Positions 47,613 to 60,200 of a DNA stretch of 64,000 bases are shown here, one piece after another. Source of the stretch: Distichodus sexfasciatus (lineage: Eukaryota; Chordata; Actinopteri; Characiformes; Distichodontidae); contig JAVGVS010000836.1 in assembly GCA_032718565.1 (NCBI GenBank), forward strand, positions 17,481 through 81,480, in the 5' to 3' direction. The notes below the pieces were generated by a model that saw nothing but the letters and a program-made list of their open reading frames with translations, had not been told where the DNA came from and did not search any database. Every line of letters begins with the position of its first letter. Position 1 is the first letter of the stretch. The translations under genes and the position numbers were made by a program.

Positions 47613-48245
47613 GAAATGCATATGTGACATCATTGTATTTTTATAGCTTTTTAAAAGGCTATAATTTACACATATATTCAACATCATTTGACTTTGTGCA
47701 GTTACTTTCTCAATCTCTAAATAATGACATTCAGAGCCCTTTCATTAGATTCATTTGTTCATTGATCATTTATGCCAAGTTCAGTCCTGTCAAATTACAA
47801 ATGATATACTGTAAAATTGCACACCTTTGCCACCAAGTTCTCCAGCCTGGAGAGAAATTTTATTAAAAGTATACTGTCATGCATGTGTGAATCCTGTAAG
47901 TTTGTCTGTTGATTTCAGCCACCTGGCGTGTTTAGTGTGTTTCTGCCTCCTTTTTTGCCAATGCCTGGTGCTAATCGCTTTAAATAAACATCTTTGAATA
48001 CAGTCAACTCCTGCATCTCGCCTTCTTCAGCCTCCCACCCCTTGCTCACACTGACAGTTTAGTGACACTGAGAACAGCTTCAAAAGCTTTTATGCCCAAA
48101 AAATTGTTCTGATCTGGTTTAGAGATACATTTCTCACAGTCTAGTTCATAACAATTGCAACACAAGTAAAAAGATGAGGTAATTTTTTATATGCCAGGGC
48201 TCCATTCCAGCAGGAACATAATTCTCCTTCATCAGTTCTTCTCCA

Positions 48246-50453
48246 TCAGCTGTCCTCCATCTCCTCCAGCACTGTCTCCACCAGGCCCTGGAAGTGCAGG
48301 TAGAAGGCATTGCAGTAGCTGGGTTCCTTATTGGGGCAAGACTGAAACTGCTCTGGCTTCTGAGAGCTGAACGGATTCGTCCCGGTTCCCTTAATGTCCA
48401 CCTCCAACTCCAGGAGGATCTGCAGGGAGTACTGCAGCTCTTCATCACTAGGAGAATGAGGAACAGAGGATAATTAACCAGAATAAGAATCATAATCAGA
48501 AAAACGTTTACTTACCCCATGGGAAACTGCTTTTTGGTGCAACTTTTCATAATATAATGTGGTGGTGGCCAAGTGGTAGGAGACTTGCCTATTGGCCAAG
48601 ATGGTGTAGGATAAAATCAAACTTTGGGGTAATCGGCTTGCTCAATGGCTCATTAAGGACGGTTCTGGCAATAGGAGCTACTTTGGGCCCTTAAGCAAAG
48701 CCCTTAACCTTAAATTGCTTCAAAGGAGCCTGTCCCTACATTTAGGACAAGAGTCAGTCTGAATAAAGGCTTCGACTAACTAACATAAATATAAATAACA
48801 TCTTTCCTCAGGATGTGTGTGAGAGAGGGAGAGTGTTTTTACCTGCCCATAGTGAACATGGTGGGAATATTGTAGTCTCTTAACAGCAGCAGTGTGGGCA
48901 ACCAGCCATCTGACATTCCCTGCCTGGAATCAAAGCCTACAAACACAATTTTACAAATATGAATTCCACAGGGTTCAATATTCGGTCCTCTGCAGTTCTC
49001 CTCCAGAGCAGGAGCATGTTGTGCAATGTGTGTGTGTTTGTGTGTACCTGGGTGAAAGCCCACCACCAGATCCGGTTTTGCAGCTTCTCCTTTCTCCACA
49101 ACCTCCTCCCAGAATTGGTGGTAGAGGCCCTTGTAGGCGCTGATGTAGACTCGCCCCCGGGGCCCAAATGCCCTCAGTGGAGGTCTCATGATGGGCCCCT
49201 GCACCACCTCCGGCCCCACCATCACCACCTCCAGGCCCTGGTGCCCGGGGAACATGCGGCTCAGCTCGTCCAGGTCGCTGATTCTGGCCCCCAGCGTCTC
49301 GGCATTACCAGCCCCCACCACATGGATGGTCAGCGGGTGTTTGTAGGGGTTCAGGCTAAACATCTGCACTCCCATGCCTATGGTCAGCGGCCGGGACAGG
49401 AACTCACTACACACTCTCCACACGGACTGGTAAAGCTCCTCCTCCTGGGGCCGTGGCCTGCAGGCGTTGGTCCAGAGCTCGGTCATGTTTTTGCCAGACA
49501 GAATGGGCTCTAGGCGGGGCGTGAGGTCACCCTGCATGGACAGCCAGTCCTCCCAGCACCTCATCTCTTTAGCAGGCCGGGACCAGGGCTCTGTGGGGAA
49601 GGGAAGGTCTCCTGTTGGATGGGACAGAGGAGAGAATTTCAGACAAAGGAGCTATAACATCTCGAAAGTATAAAAGGTCCTAAAATTGAACCTTGTGGCA
49701 TCCCAGGCTGGGTGCGTTGGGATCTTCAGTTGGGAAGATCTTCCCCCAGGAGTTTTTCATGATGCATATGCATGCAACTGACATAAAACACAACATGCAA
49801 CAGTATTGAATGTAGCTTCTCAAACAAACAAATGTAATACAGTTTGGAAAAAGTAAATAAAATTGAAAGGTTTAAAATAAAGAAACTGATCAAGGGTTCT
49901 ATGTTTTCAAAATGTTTTAACATTCATTGTCGTTGAAAGGGTATTAAATCTATTTTACAATTTTTATTTTTGAAGCACAGAAGCCCAAATTAGGTCTTGA
50001 GATCCTTTTTCCAACATTTGTTTCAGAGTTGGAAATCTGATGACAGCAAGGTACACAAACACCTCTTCCTCATCACTCTTCCTCCTCACCCTGGTAAATC
50101 AGCCACTCCACTAGTCTATCTAGAGCAGCCATGCGCAGCTTTGAACAGTACTTCTTATGCGTGGACCAGTCCTGCTTCTGGCAGTCTTTACTGCAGTAAT
50201 AAACATTCAAACACCTGTCAGAAAGAAAAAGTGAGGAGAAATTCACAATTCTGTCCACACCTGCAGAACTCTCTCCATTCCGTCCTTTTCACCTGTTCAG
50301 AAGATCTCTCACCTGGCACAGCGTTTGAGTGTGTCTGCTGCCTGAGACGACTCTTTTCCACATCTGGCACAGAATTTAAATGACTCCTCCATCGACCTGA
50401 ACATCTCCTTCTGAGAGCGGAAGGTAAGGGGCTTACTGCCCTCACCAGCACGA
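48246..50453 (-). CDS. mss51: MSS51 (ZMYND17) paralogue, copy 1, N-terminus unresolved
   Basis: MSS51/ZMYND17 is a MYND-finger protein enriched in skeletal muscle and linked to mitochondrial function. Exons on the minus strand are 50313-50453, 50090-50214, 49048-49611, 48843-48936 and 48246-48447, all in phase. They encode the MYND finger (CARC..CARC..C..C..H..C, ending HKKYC), a long domain with LSRPLTIGMGVQM and FPGHQGLEVVMVGPEVVQGP, then DGWLPTLLLLRDYNIPTMFT and a C-terminal exon ending LEEMEDS. Exon sizes 125, 564, 94 and 202 equal those of copy 2 and the first is 141 versus 147, so they share descent. No counterpart of the conserved first exon (GLSKVILDKLNM) was found upstream. A 17-nt candidate start exon lies at 51509-51525. 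Confidence 0.88.
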
Positions 50454-51508
50454 CTGAAGACAAACAGGAGGAATTAAAAGTGAGGAAGAGCACCTCGGAT
50501 ATACAGCTATGAGCAGCCGAAATCCTGTGTTGGAGTCTGGGTGAATAGGAGTCAAAAATCCCAGACACTACTCATAAGCAAGGCTCTTGTTCAGTACCCA
50601 AAATCACATTAAGACAAGTCAAAACACTGAAATGCTTAAGGGAAACTTGGACATGCCAACAAACATTCAAACCTAAAATTCATCTACACTCATTGCAACT
50701 TACTGTAGTAACTTTTGATTTTTACTGTATTTGGATTTTTCTCAGCTTTAATGTAATTTAAATAATTTTATATATGTATGTATGTATATATATATATATA
50801 TATATTCAATTTTAATTTGTTAAATTTTACTGTTGTGTTCAATTTGTTTTCTTCCCATACACATGATTAACAACAGCTGCCCTGTTCCTCACACTCATGC
50901 CCACCGGCCCCAAACCTTACCGTCCTGCCCCCACCACACACACACACACACCGACATATTCTAGCAGGTGCCAGCATCATTCTGCAGGCTTATTTTTAAC
51001 CTCTTGCCATTTTCATCGTGTCATATCAGCCGGAGTGCCGAGAATGAGGGGCAGAAACACATCATGTATAAATACACTCTCAAGCATAAATACTGCCTCA
51101 ATTATAAAAATGTCACTCAAATCACAGGGTCAGTCTTTCCACGTTCTGTATTTGGGTATGGGTGGGAAGAAGAAGACACACACACACACATTACATCAGC
51201 AAAATCAGCGACATTAAATCAACATGTGCAACATGTGCCAAAGTTGGGCTGGGCCAAAGTAAGCTCTTTCAGGGTTAAATAACAGTTGAATATGGGTTAA
51301 GAGTGTTGTACGGTCATGTGATTTTGTGTGTGATTGTGTATGTGTGTGTTAATTCAAATTAAAATGAACCACAGTGTGTTGGGTTAAAGTTAAGGTTCAG
51401 GTTAAAGTTAGGTTCAGGTTTAAGTTATCAGGTGAACAACTTACACAGAGCAGATCATGTGACATAAATGAATTTCTCAGACATAAGAAGTGCATCTCTC
51501 TGTCTCAC

Positions 51509-51525
51509 CTGTTGGTGTTGCTCAT
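51509..51525 (-). other. Candidate tiny first coding exon of MSS51 copy 1
   Basis: On the minus strand ATGAGCAACACCAACAG is followed by a GTGAGA donor. Its 17-nt length gives the phase needed by the acceptor at 50453, so it would add only five whole codons. No transcript evidence is available and such matches can occur by chance. Confidence 0.3.
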
Positions 51526-52065
51526 TACTCTTTAATTAAGCGGCTAATCAAGTTGTGCTCGTTGCTCTCCATGGCGCTCGGCAACTGGTGGAGTCTGCAA
51601 GCGGACTCATGAAGGAGATTTATAAGCGGTAGCCGCGTCAGGCTTGTGAAGTTCTGCTTCCGGCAGGAACAGAGGCTTCGTAGTACTTTCTCTTTCCTGT
51701 TACTGTAACTCGGTACTTTGTTTGGGTACTTGTACTTTTTTTGTGTAGAAATGTAAGTAATCTACTCCACTACTTTTAAAATGACATTTCATCACTGAGT
51801 ACGCCTCATTTTGCACATCTTCATTTTCTACTTCCAGTTTAGACTTATATAAATACTGTTTAATAGATCGTCTGTTAATTATTGTCTGAATATTCATATT
51901 AAACTTTTACATTTAATGTAAAGAGACAGTCCCAATACTGTAACTGTAGTTCTCAACTTGACTGAGACATTTGCACATATTATTCAACAGTTTATATCTG
52001 TTATTTATTTATTTATTAACTGGATTCACGTCATCTTGTCCCTCTCTTCATACTTGTGATTTACA

Positions 52066-53155
52066 GTTCAACACAACCACATGTGACCTCTGCATTTGAT
52101 CCATCCGAAAAGGAGCAGTGGGCAGTTTTTCGGCAGACCCCAGAAGGCGGTACTTGAGGACAGTACCTTGTTTGTATGTGTAGTGCCTAATTGGTACCTT
52201 TGCAGTTAGAACTTGAACTGGCAACATTCTGATCATGGACCCAGCACCACAACTACAGTCAGAAGTGGGCAAAGCGGCTATCTTCATTACTTAAGTGAAA
52301 ATACAAATACCACTAGTGAAATGTTACTCGGATACAAGTGAAAGTCGTACAGTAAAATTTTTACTTAAGTTAAAGTACCGAAGTACTTGTTTTAAAAACT
52401 ACTTAAGTATTAAAAGTACATCATCTTTCACCACATTGTTGCATTATTGGCACAACACTTATAATACCTAATCGTTCTGACTAGCTTGTAGATGCTGTGG
52501 AATAAGGAATTGTTAGAATATTACAGAATGAAACACAAGCTAAACGGATGAAGAAAACCAGTCATTAGTTAATTTTATTAATTAATAATTACTACACACC
52601 CCCACAAAACAGCATGGTAATGTTCTGACACAGCTCTGGCAGTGTGTGCGCACATAGACGTGTATGTTAATCAGGAGGACAGTGCAATAGCTGTAAATAA
52701 AATCAACATTCCAACCTGCTTAAACCCAGCTCTACACCTCTATTTTCATGACTTTCCAACAGAAACAATGTTTTAATCAAGACAGAAAACAGCAGAACTG
52801 TCTGAACTTGGTTTTATAGTTCCAGTCTACAGGCGTGATGTAACCCTACTGATTACTGATAGACTGTCACCTGTCAAACAACCAATCACCTTTTAGAAAA
52901 GGGGGAATAACATCCACTTCATCCACAGATTTGAAAGTAACAAGTAACAAGAACCTTGATAGAAATGTAGTGAAGTAAAAAGTACAGTATTTGTCTTTGA
53001 AATGTAGTGAAGTGAAAGTCATACGTTTCCAAATAAAATACTACTTAAGTGAAGTACAGATACTCAAAAACTGTACTTAAGTACAGTACTCAAGTAAATG
53101 TACTTAGTTACTGTCCACCTCTGACTACAGTATTACACTACCAACTGCCCCCTGT
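52066..53155 (-). repeat. SINE copy split by a hAT insertion
   Basis: Minus-orientation SINE sequence runs from about 52066 to 52251 (CACATGTGACCTCTGCATTT, CATCCGAAAAGGAGCAGTGG) and resumes after 53131 with ATTACACTACCAACTGCCCC. The element at 52260-53123 interrupts it. Confidence 0.75.
52260..53123. mobile_element. Non-autonomous hAT with 8-bp TSD ACTACAGT
   Basis: The left end CAGAAGTGGGCAAAG and right end TACTGTCCACCTCTG are imperfect inverted repeats, and ACTACAGT flanks both sides exactly (52252-52259 and 53124-53131). The interior near each end is rich in ACTTAAGT and AAAGTAC motifs. At 864 bp it has no intact coding frame. A related end occurs at 59751. Confidence 0.8.
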
Positions 53156-53529
53156 TTACCAACTGTTGTAAATGACCATTGAATATTGAGTGACAAATAT
53201 TAAAAGTCCTGGCCTTAGTTCTGCTCAAACATCTAAAATTCACAAGTGACTGCGACTAACTGTTCACATGGTTAAAGCGTCAGGTCAAATGAACACTCAA
53301 CTGCATAATGACATACGGAAATCAAAATTTTAGGTCCTGCTTCGCCTGTTAGTGTCTCCATTGGGAACTACTGTATAATAAAAGTGATGATGTTTGTGTT
53401 TGCATCTACACAGTCTGTCCACTGGAGGGCAGCAAGTGGTCAACTTTGTGGTCAGAGCACAGCCATCAGGACTCAAAGAGGGTGACAGCAGAGTATAGGA
53501 TTGAAACTGTTTGGAGGATGCTACTTTTA

Positions 53530-54191
53530 CATGCTTGCAGTCTCTGCTCTAATTCATCCCAAAGGTGTTCTATCAGGTTGAGGTCAGGACTCGCTCATCC
53601 AGGTCTTTATGATCCTTGCTTTGTGCACTGGTGCGCAGTCTTGTTGGAACAGGAAGGGGCCATCCCCAAACTGTTTCCACAAAGTTGGGAGCATGAAATT
53701 GTCCAAAATCTCTTGGTATGCTGAAGCACTCAGAGTTCCTTCACTGGAACTAAGGGGCCAAGCCCAGCTCCTGAAAAACAACCCCACACCATAATCCCCT
53801 CTTCACCAAACTTTACACTTGGCACAATGCAGTCAGACAAGTACCGTTCTCCTGGCAACTGCCAAACCCAGATTCGTCCATCAGATTGCCAGATGGAGAA
53901 GCGTGATTCATCACTCCAGAGAACGCATCTCCACTGCTCTAGACTCTAGTGGCGGTGTGCTTTACACCACTGCATCCGATGCTTTGCATTGCACTTGGTG
54001 ATGTATGGCTTGGATGCAGCTGCTCGGCCATGGAAACCCATTCCATGAAGCTCTCTACGCACTGTTCTTGAGCTAATCTGAAGGCCACATGAAGTTTGGA
54101 GGTCTGTAGCGATTGACTCTGCCAAAAGTCGGCGACCTCTGCACACTATGCACCTCGATGGGTGAGTGAATACTTTTGGCAATATAGTGTA
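53530..54191 (-). mobile_element. Tc1-like transposase relic
   Basis: Read on the minus strand, a terminal TACACTATATTGCCAAAAG repeat at 54191 leads into frames encoding RTVRRELHGMGFHGRAAASK (Tc1 helix-turn-helix region) and, after frame breaks, FGDGPFLFQQDCAPVHKA, part of the DDE catalytic core. The distal part is missing or diverged. It is a dead copy. Confidence 0.8.
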
Positions 54192-54310
54192 TCTAAGCTC
54201 CATTACAAATTGGTTAAAATAGTAGTTATTACACTGCAAGCTACAGGAAAAAAGTAGCCAACTACATCCAAGCTGTTTCATCCAGTAATACTGAGTATTT
54301 GTGCTGTAGG

Positions 54311-54350
54311 ATCCACCTTCTTCTTCTTCTTCTTCTTCTTCTTCTTCTTC
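54311..54350. repeat. (TTC)n microsatellite
   Basis: Uninterrupted TTC triplets on the plus strand, about 40 bases. Confidence 0.9.
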
Positions 54351-54559
54351 CTCTTTCGGCTTTTCCCTTCAGGGGTCGCCAGGATCCACCTGAAGATCAC
54401 TAATTAAAAATGTGAAACCTGACTTTAAAAGTAACATGAAAGTCGATATTTTTAACAATGTAAAGCTTAATCCGAATCAGGTTTGAATGGTGTTTTGGAG
54501 GTAGAGAGTGTTGTGATTTTCAGCTTGTATAAGTTACACTCAAATGTGTAAGTTCTGTC

Positions 54560-54750
54560 CGTTTAGACTTTCAGGTTCATACATTTTGATAAATAAAGTC
54601 ACTCCCAAGGTGGACTCCATCCTCCGACTCCATCTGGCAGTTGCCAAGAGCAATGAGTATATATATATGTTAGCCAATCAGATGCCACTTCTGCCAATTT
54701 TACACCAATCACAAACACCAGCTAGTTGAAAATACTTATCTTTATAAGAA
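54560..54750 (+). repeat. Dispersed repeat, unoccupied copy of the 21.4-kb locus
   Basis: AAGGTGGACTCCATCCT, GGCAGTTGCCAAGAGCA, GCCAATCAGATG and TTCTGCCAATTTTACACC match the flanks of the element at 21505-21908, without the insertion. Confidence 0.75.
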
Positions 54751-55240
54751 GAGGAAAATTATTGTAATGACGTAGCATTTTGCCACACTACATAACTATC
54801 TGTGAAAAGCTGTTACTGGAAAAGTTTAAAAAGTACCTTAGGTACCGATAAGCTGTAACATTGCCAGTTGTAGTTAGCTACTCCCCAACCCAGACCATAT
54901 CCATCTGCATCTGAACAGGCTTGGTTCTGGCCAGTTCTTGAATGGAAAGCCCACAAGGACATTTGGTTGCTGATGTTGATGGTGCTGCTGTACATGTGAG
55001 AATGTGAGAGGAGAAATCCACCTAACACCACATTCAAGCAGTGACCAGTTCACCAGGAACACTTCTTTGTCTTTTCTGGAGGCGCTCCACAGCCACAGTT
55101 CGTTTTTGGGTTCTAATCTCAAGTGTGAGTGTACCAAAGGCTGTTTGATGGTTGAAAGACTAAAATAAAGGCTGGGAGTGGATGTGCGTGACTTCTCAGG
55201 TGAAAGTGAAAGTTGTTCTTCAGGCTGCGGTTCTCCTTCA

Positions 55241-56513
55241 TCAGTTCTCCTCTATCTCCTCCAGCGCTGTCTCCAGCAGGCCCTGGAAGTGCAGGTAGAA
55301 GGCGTTGCAATGGCTGGGCTCCTTGTTGGGGCAGGACTGAACCTGCTCCGGCTTCTGAGAGCTGAACGGATTGGGCCCAGTTCCCTTAATGTCCATCTCC
55401 AACTCCAGGAGGATCTGCAGGGAGTACTGCAGCTCATGTTCACTGTTGCAGAGAATTAAAGAGTGGGGGAGAAATAGGAGGAGAAAATAAACAGACAGGT
55501 GCTAAGTCACATTTCTGTACAAAAAATGGAATCACAACCAGCCTCTGCATTTCCTAATTTCATGAACAGTCCCCCTGCAAACCTGGGGTTAAGGGTCTTG
55601 CTCAGGGGCCCAGTGGTGGTAGTGCTGGAGGTAGGATTCAAACCCACAACCTCTTGGTCCAGAAGTGGGTATCTTAACCAATAGGGCTGGGTATTGTTGC
55701 TGATTTCCTGAATCGATTCGATTCCGATTCACAAGGTCATGATCCGATTCAAGTCTCGATTCGATTCGATTCGATATCGATTTATTTAGAGATTTCTTTG
55801 CGTCAATACTAGTTTTGCTTGGTTATAAAATTAGGCCAGCCGGTGATTTGAGCAGAGCAGCTTCAGCCATGGTTCTATTTGATTTCGGTTTCGCCGGTCT
55901 CGTGTTTTTATAGCTCTCCTTGCGTGGTCGCGAGAAGTAGTGCATAGCTGCAGGAAAAGATCGATCTGCCAATTTTTGAATTGATATCGTGATTTTCGAA
56001 CGAGAATCGATATTGAACGGTGAATCGATTTTTTGAACCCAGCCCTATTGACCACTAGACCACCACCAGCCACATTATAAGTGCTTTCTGTACTTGGTTT
56101 TGTGTGTGTGTGTGTGTTAGAGAGAGAGACTGACTTGTACATGGTGAATAGGGAGGGGATGTTGTAGTCTCTCAGCAGCAGGAGTGTTGGTAACCAGCCC
56201 TCCCCCAAACCCTGAGACGCATGGAAACCTGCACAACACACACACACAAACACACGCACACACACAAAAGTAATTACAGCGCCTCTCTAGAATTACAACA
56301 CATTTCTAGATATCTTTCTCCTGTCTGTACAGCTACACACACAACAAAAAGGCACACATCACTTTTAGAAACAAGCTTTACTCTTATGTGCATCAATATA
56401 CAGCACACACACACACACACACACCATTGCCACTACAATGCCCTTTTGTTACACACTTATAAACATAGCCCAATACATTTTATTTATCAAGAACTAGACT
56501 TTGCACAGAGGAT

Positions 56514-56545
<32 letters not shown>

Positions 56546-57148
56546 TCATGTTTGCATCTGATAATGATCCCCCTGTGGCAACTGTGCTAAGCATTAAAAA
56601 AGCTCACACACACACACACACACACACTCTTCATGTTTGCATCTGATAATGATCCCCCTGTGGCAACTGTGCTAAGCATTAAAAAAGCTCACACACACAC
56701 ACACACACACACTCTTCATGTTTGCATCTGATAATGATCCCCCTGTGGCAACTGTGCTAAGCATTTAAAAAAAGCTCACACACACGCACGTACACACACA
56801 CGATCTCTTCACATCTCTACAGGTCTCCAACACAGCAACAACATGTACTGTGCGTGTGTGTGTGCGTGTGTGTGTGTGTGTGTGTGTATGCAAAATATAC
56901 CTTATGATTTACTGTGTCTTATGCTAAGACCCCAGTAGCATTAGACTCAGTCTAGGCTGGCAATTCAAGCTCACAACTCAACGTCGTGTGTGGGTGTGTG
57001 TGTGCGTGTGTGTGTGTGTGTGTGGGAAAGGCATAAAGCCAGTGGTGATGCTTAGTGTTAAACTGATGTGGTTTATTCCACCTGTTGCAACATGTCATGT
57101 CACAGACCTATAAACTTAAAACTGAGAGGATGAATTACAGTGTGTGTT

Positions 57149-57204
<56 letters not shown>

Positions 57205-60200
57205 CGAGAGAGAGAGAGATGGGGGAGTATTAATGTTGAGAAATCCAAATCCAGTGAGGTGGATCTTGCAGCTCTGATGTCACTCCCTAAAGTTAAGCTG
57301 CATTCCAAATCAGAACACAGCATTCCAGATTCTCCCACTAGAAAAATCCAAAGCAAGACCTGCCCGAAGTCTGATTTTCTTTCCGGGGTCAGGGGTTTCG
57401 TTTGTAAGACTCAACTTTTACTGGAATAGTTTCATTGGAAAATGCATCAATGAATTTAAATGTGAATTTAAAGTGAGTATTTGTCCTTGTGAACACAGCA
57501 CAGCTCACAGTGCACCACAAGCACGTGAGTTCTGCGTTTGATCCATCCGCGAAGAAGCAGTGGGCAGCTTTTTGGTAGCACCAGATGAGGAGCAGTAGCT
57601 TAGGGGCGGTACCTTGCTCATAAGTAACTCAGTGGTACCTTTACCGGTCCAGGACTTGAATCGTCAAACCTTCAATCACTGGGCAACTTCCTATCCGTTA
57701 CAAACTGTACAAACTGATCATTTGAGTTTATAGTGATTGTAAAAGCACCATGTCCACATCCCTATTTTTTCTTCTTCCCACTGTTTTGGAACTCAACCAC
57801 TTCCACTGTTTTTGTTGAAGAGACACTGTTCATATCTGAAAATGTTCAGCCCATAAAGGAGAAGTGCATTATTACTCTTCTTGTGGACAGCGCATTCACA
57901 CACCCCTTTTTTCCTCCTTCTTCTCAGCTGAGGTTGCAAAGTGTGGTCCCCGTAGAACTTAATCAAATATTTCATGCTCAACAACATTCTTTTTAAGTGA
58001 GTGATTATTTATCATTGTGAACACACCACACAGTGCACCACAACGAAATATGACCTCTGCATTTAACCCATCCGTGAAGGAGCAGTGGGCAGCTAACAAG
58101 CGCATAGGGAGCAGTGCTTGGGCACGGTACCTTGCTCATGAGTACCTCAGTGGTAACTTAACTGGCCCTGGATTCGAACCTGCGACCTACTGATCATGGG
58201 GCGAACACCCTACCGTTACGCCACCAACTGCTCCTATTAAACCTCCTTTTACTTCCTTCGTTTCTCTTTTTTACTTGGCTCTTCAGTGGGAAATTGTCGT
58301 TTTTTGGGGGGGGGGAAATTCAGTGGGGAAATTCAAACTGTAGGTTTTGCTTCTCCTCTTTTCTTTTTCACTCACACAGATTTTGGCTCTTAACTCCTTC
58401 CGCAGTTTACTTTATTTCTCCTTTTTACCCTTTTAGCTCTTTTCAAAATTTTAAATTTTACAAACATGAATTCCACAGGGTTCAGTATTCAGTCCTCTGC
58501 CATTCTCCTCCACAGCAGGAGCATGCTGTATAATGTGTGAGTGTGTGTTTGTGTATGTGTACCTGGGTGAAAGCCCACCACCAGGTCCGGTTTTGCAGCT
58601 TCTCCTTTCTCCACAACCTCCTCCCAGAACTGGTGGTAGAGGCCCTTGTAGCCGCTGATGTAGACTCGCCCCCGGGGCCCAAACGCCCTCAATGGAGGCC
58701 TCATGATGGGTCCCTGAACCACCTCTGGTCCCACCATCACCACCTCCAGGCCCTGGTGCCCGGGGAACATGCGGCCCACCTCGTCCAGGTCGCTGGTTCT
58801 GGCCCCCAGCGTCTCGTTGTGTGCGGCCCCCACCAAGTGGACAGTGAGTGGACGTGAGTAGGGGTCGAGACCAGACATCCGAATGCCCAGCCCTATCGTG
58901 AGCGGCCGGGACAGGAACTCACTACACACTCTCCATATGGACTTACGAAGCTCCTCCTCATCGGGGCGTGGCCTGCAGGCGTTGGTCCAGAGTTCGGTCA
59001 TGTTTTTGCCGGTGAGAATGGGCTCCAGGCGGGGCGTGAGATCACCCTGCATGGAGAGCCAGTCATCCCAGCACCTCACTTCTATAGCGGGCTGGGACCA
59101 GGGCTCTGTGGGGAAGGGAAGATCTCCTGGAACATGGGGCAAGACAAGGATTAAAGATAATTGGTTTATAATGTAGATTCAGAAAAGTTAAAGAAGTATA
59201 CCAGGGACGTCCTAGTACTATGATGCCACTCTATGTAGTGAGAGATAGTGATGTTACACTCATACAGCATTTTTTGAGAGTTTAAATTGAGACAACTGGA
59301 CTTCTTTTAGGTTCTTGAAGATGTTGAAGAAGCCTCTTGAAGAAGCCTTTCGGATGAGAGGTGAAATGTCTTCAAGAATCAGAAAGCAGGATGAGTCAAC
59401 GCCCACTTTCAGAACTCCACAACAGACATTTAAAACTGAACAAGCCTTTCAGATGAGAGCTATATTGTCTTCATGAACTTAAAAGATGTCCCATTGCCTT
59501 TGATTCAAATTTTTAAGACTATCATGTCCTGGACGACTGAGAATCTACACAGACATCTACAGGATTTATCAGACTTTTACCCACAACGTCTTCCATCTCC
59601 TAAAGACAGGGGCGGTCTTCTTTGAGCAACTTGGGATCATGCTCAGGGCACCAGTGGAAGAAAATTGGGCTTGAATCCACAACTTCTTGGTTTGTATCCA
59701 AGTAACTTACCACTAGGCCATTAGTCCAGTTCTAGGTATAGGCAGAGGTGGACAGTAACAAAGTCAAAAATATTTAAGTTTGGTATTTAAGTATATTTTA
59801 AAGACACATTACATTTAAACATTTAAAGACATATACTTCTGGCTCTACTATATTTATATGAAGTACCTTGTTACCCATTACTTTGACACCAATTGTGGAA
59901 GTCAGTGGACGAATGTTCTTTTCTAGAATACCACTGCTGAAATTGTGTTGGTCATATGAGAACAATCAATGTACTGAAATGTACTTTACGTCAGGTAAAA
60001 CGTTAACTGCACAACCTTCAAGTCATACTGGACTAGAATTATCTGTATTTTGACTTAAGCAGAAAAGCTGTCTGCTTTGTCCAGCCCTGATACCTCAGAT
60101 GCCAGTCTGTCCAGCGAGAGGCCCCCTGACTCCAAGTTGCTGCATTTAGACCAACCCTGCCACTGGGAAATGGAAGGTGCTAAAAGTGATTAATGCTGGA

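Noticed and set aside
56221..56646. 141-codon plus frame full of TH repeats
   Set aside because: It is a translation of CA microsatellite and VNTR sequence in an intron.
9588..58235. tRNA genes suggested by B-box-like GGTTCAAGTCC motifs
   Set aside because: No cloverleaf with acceptor stem is seen. The motifs belong to repeated SINE copies with a constant non-tRNA body.
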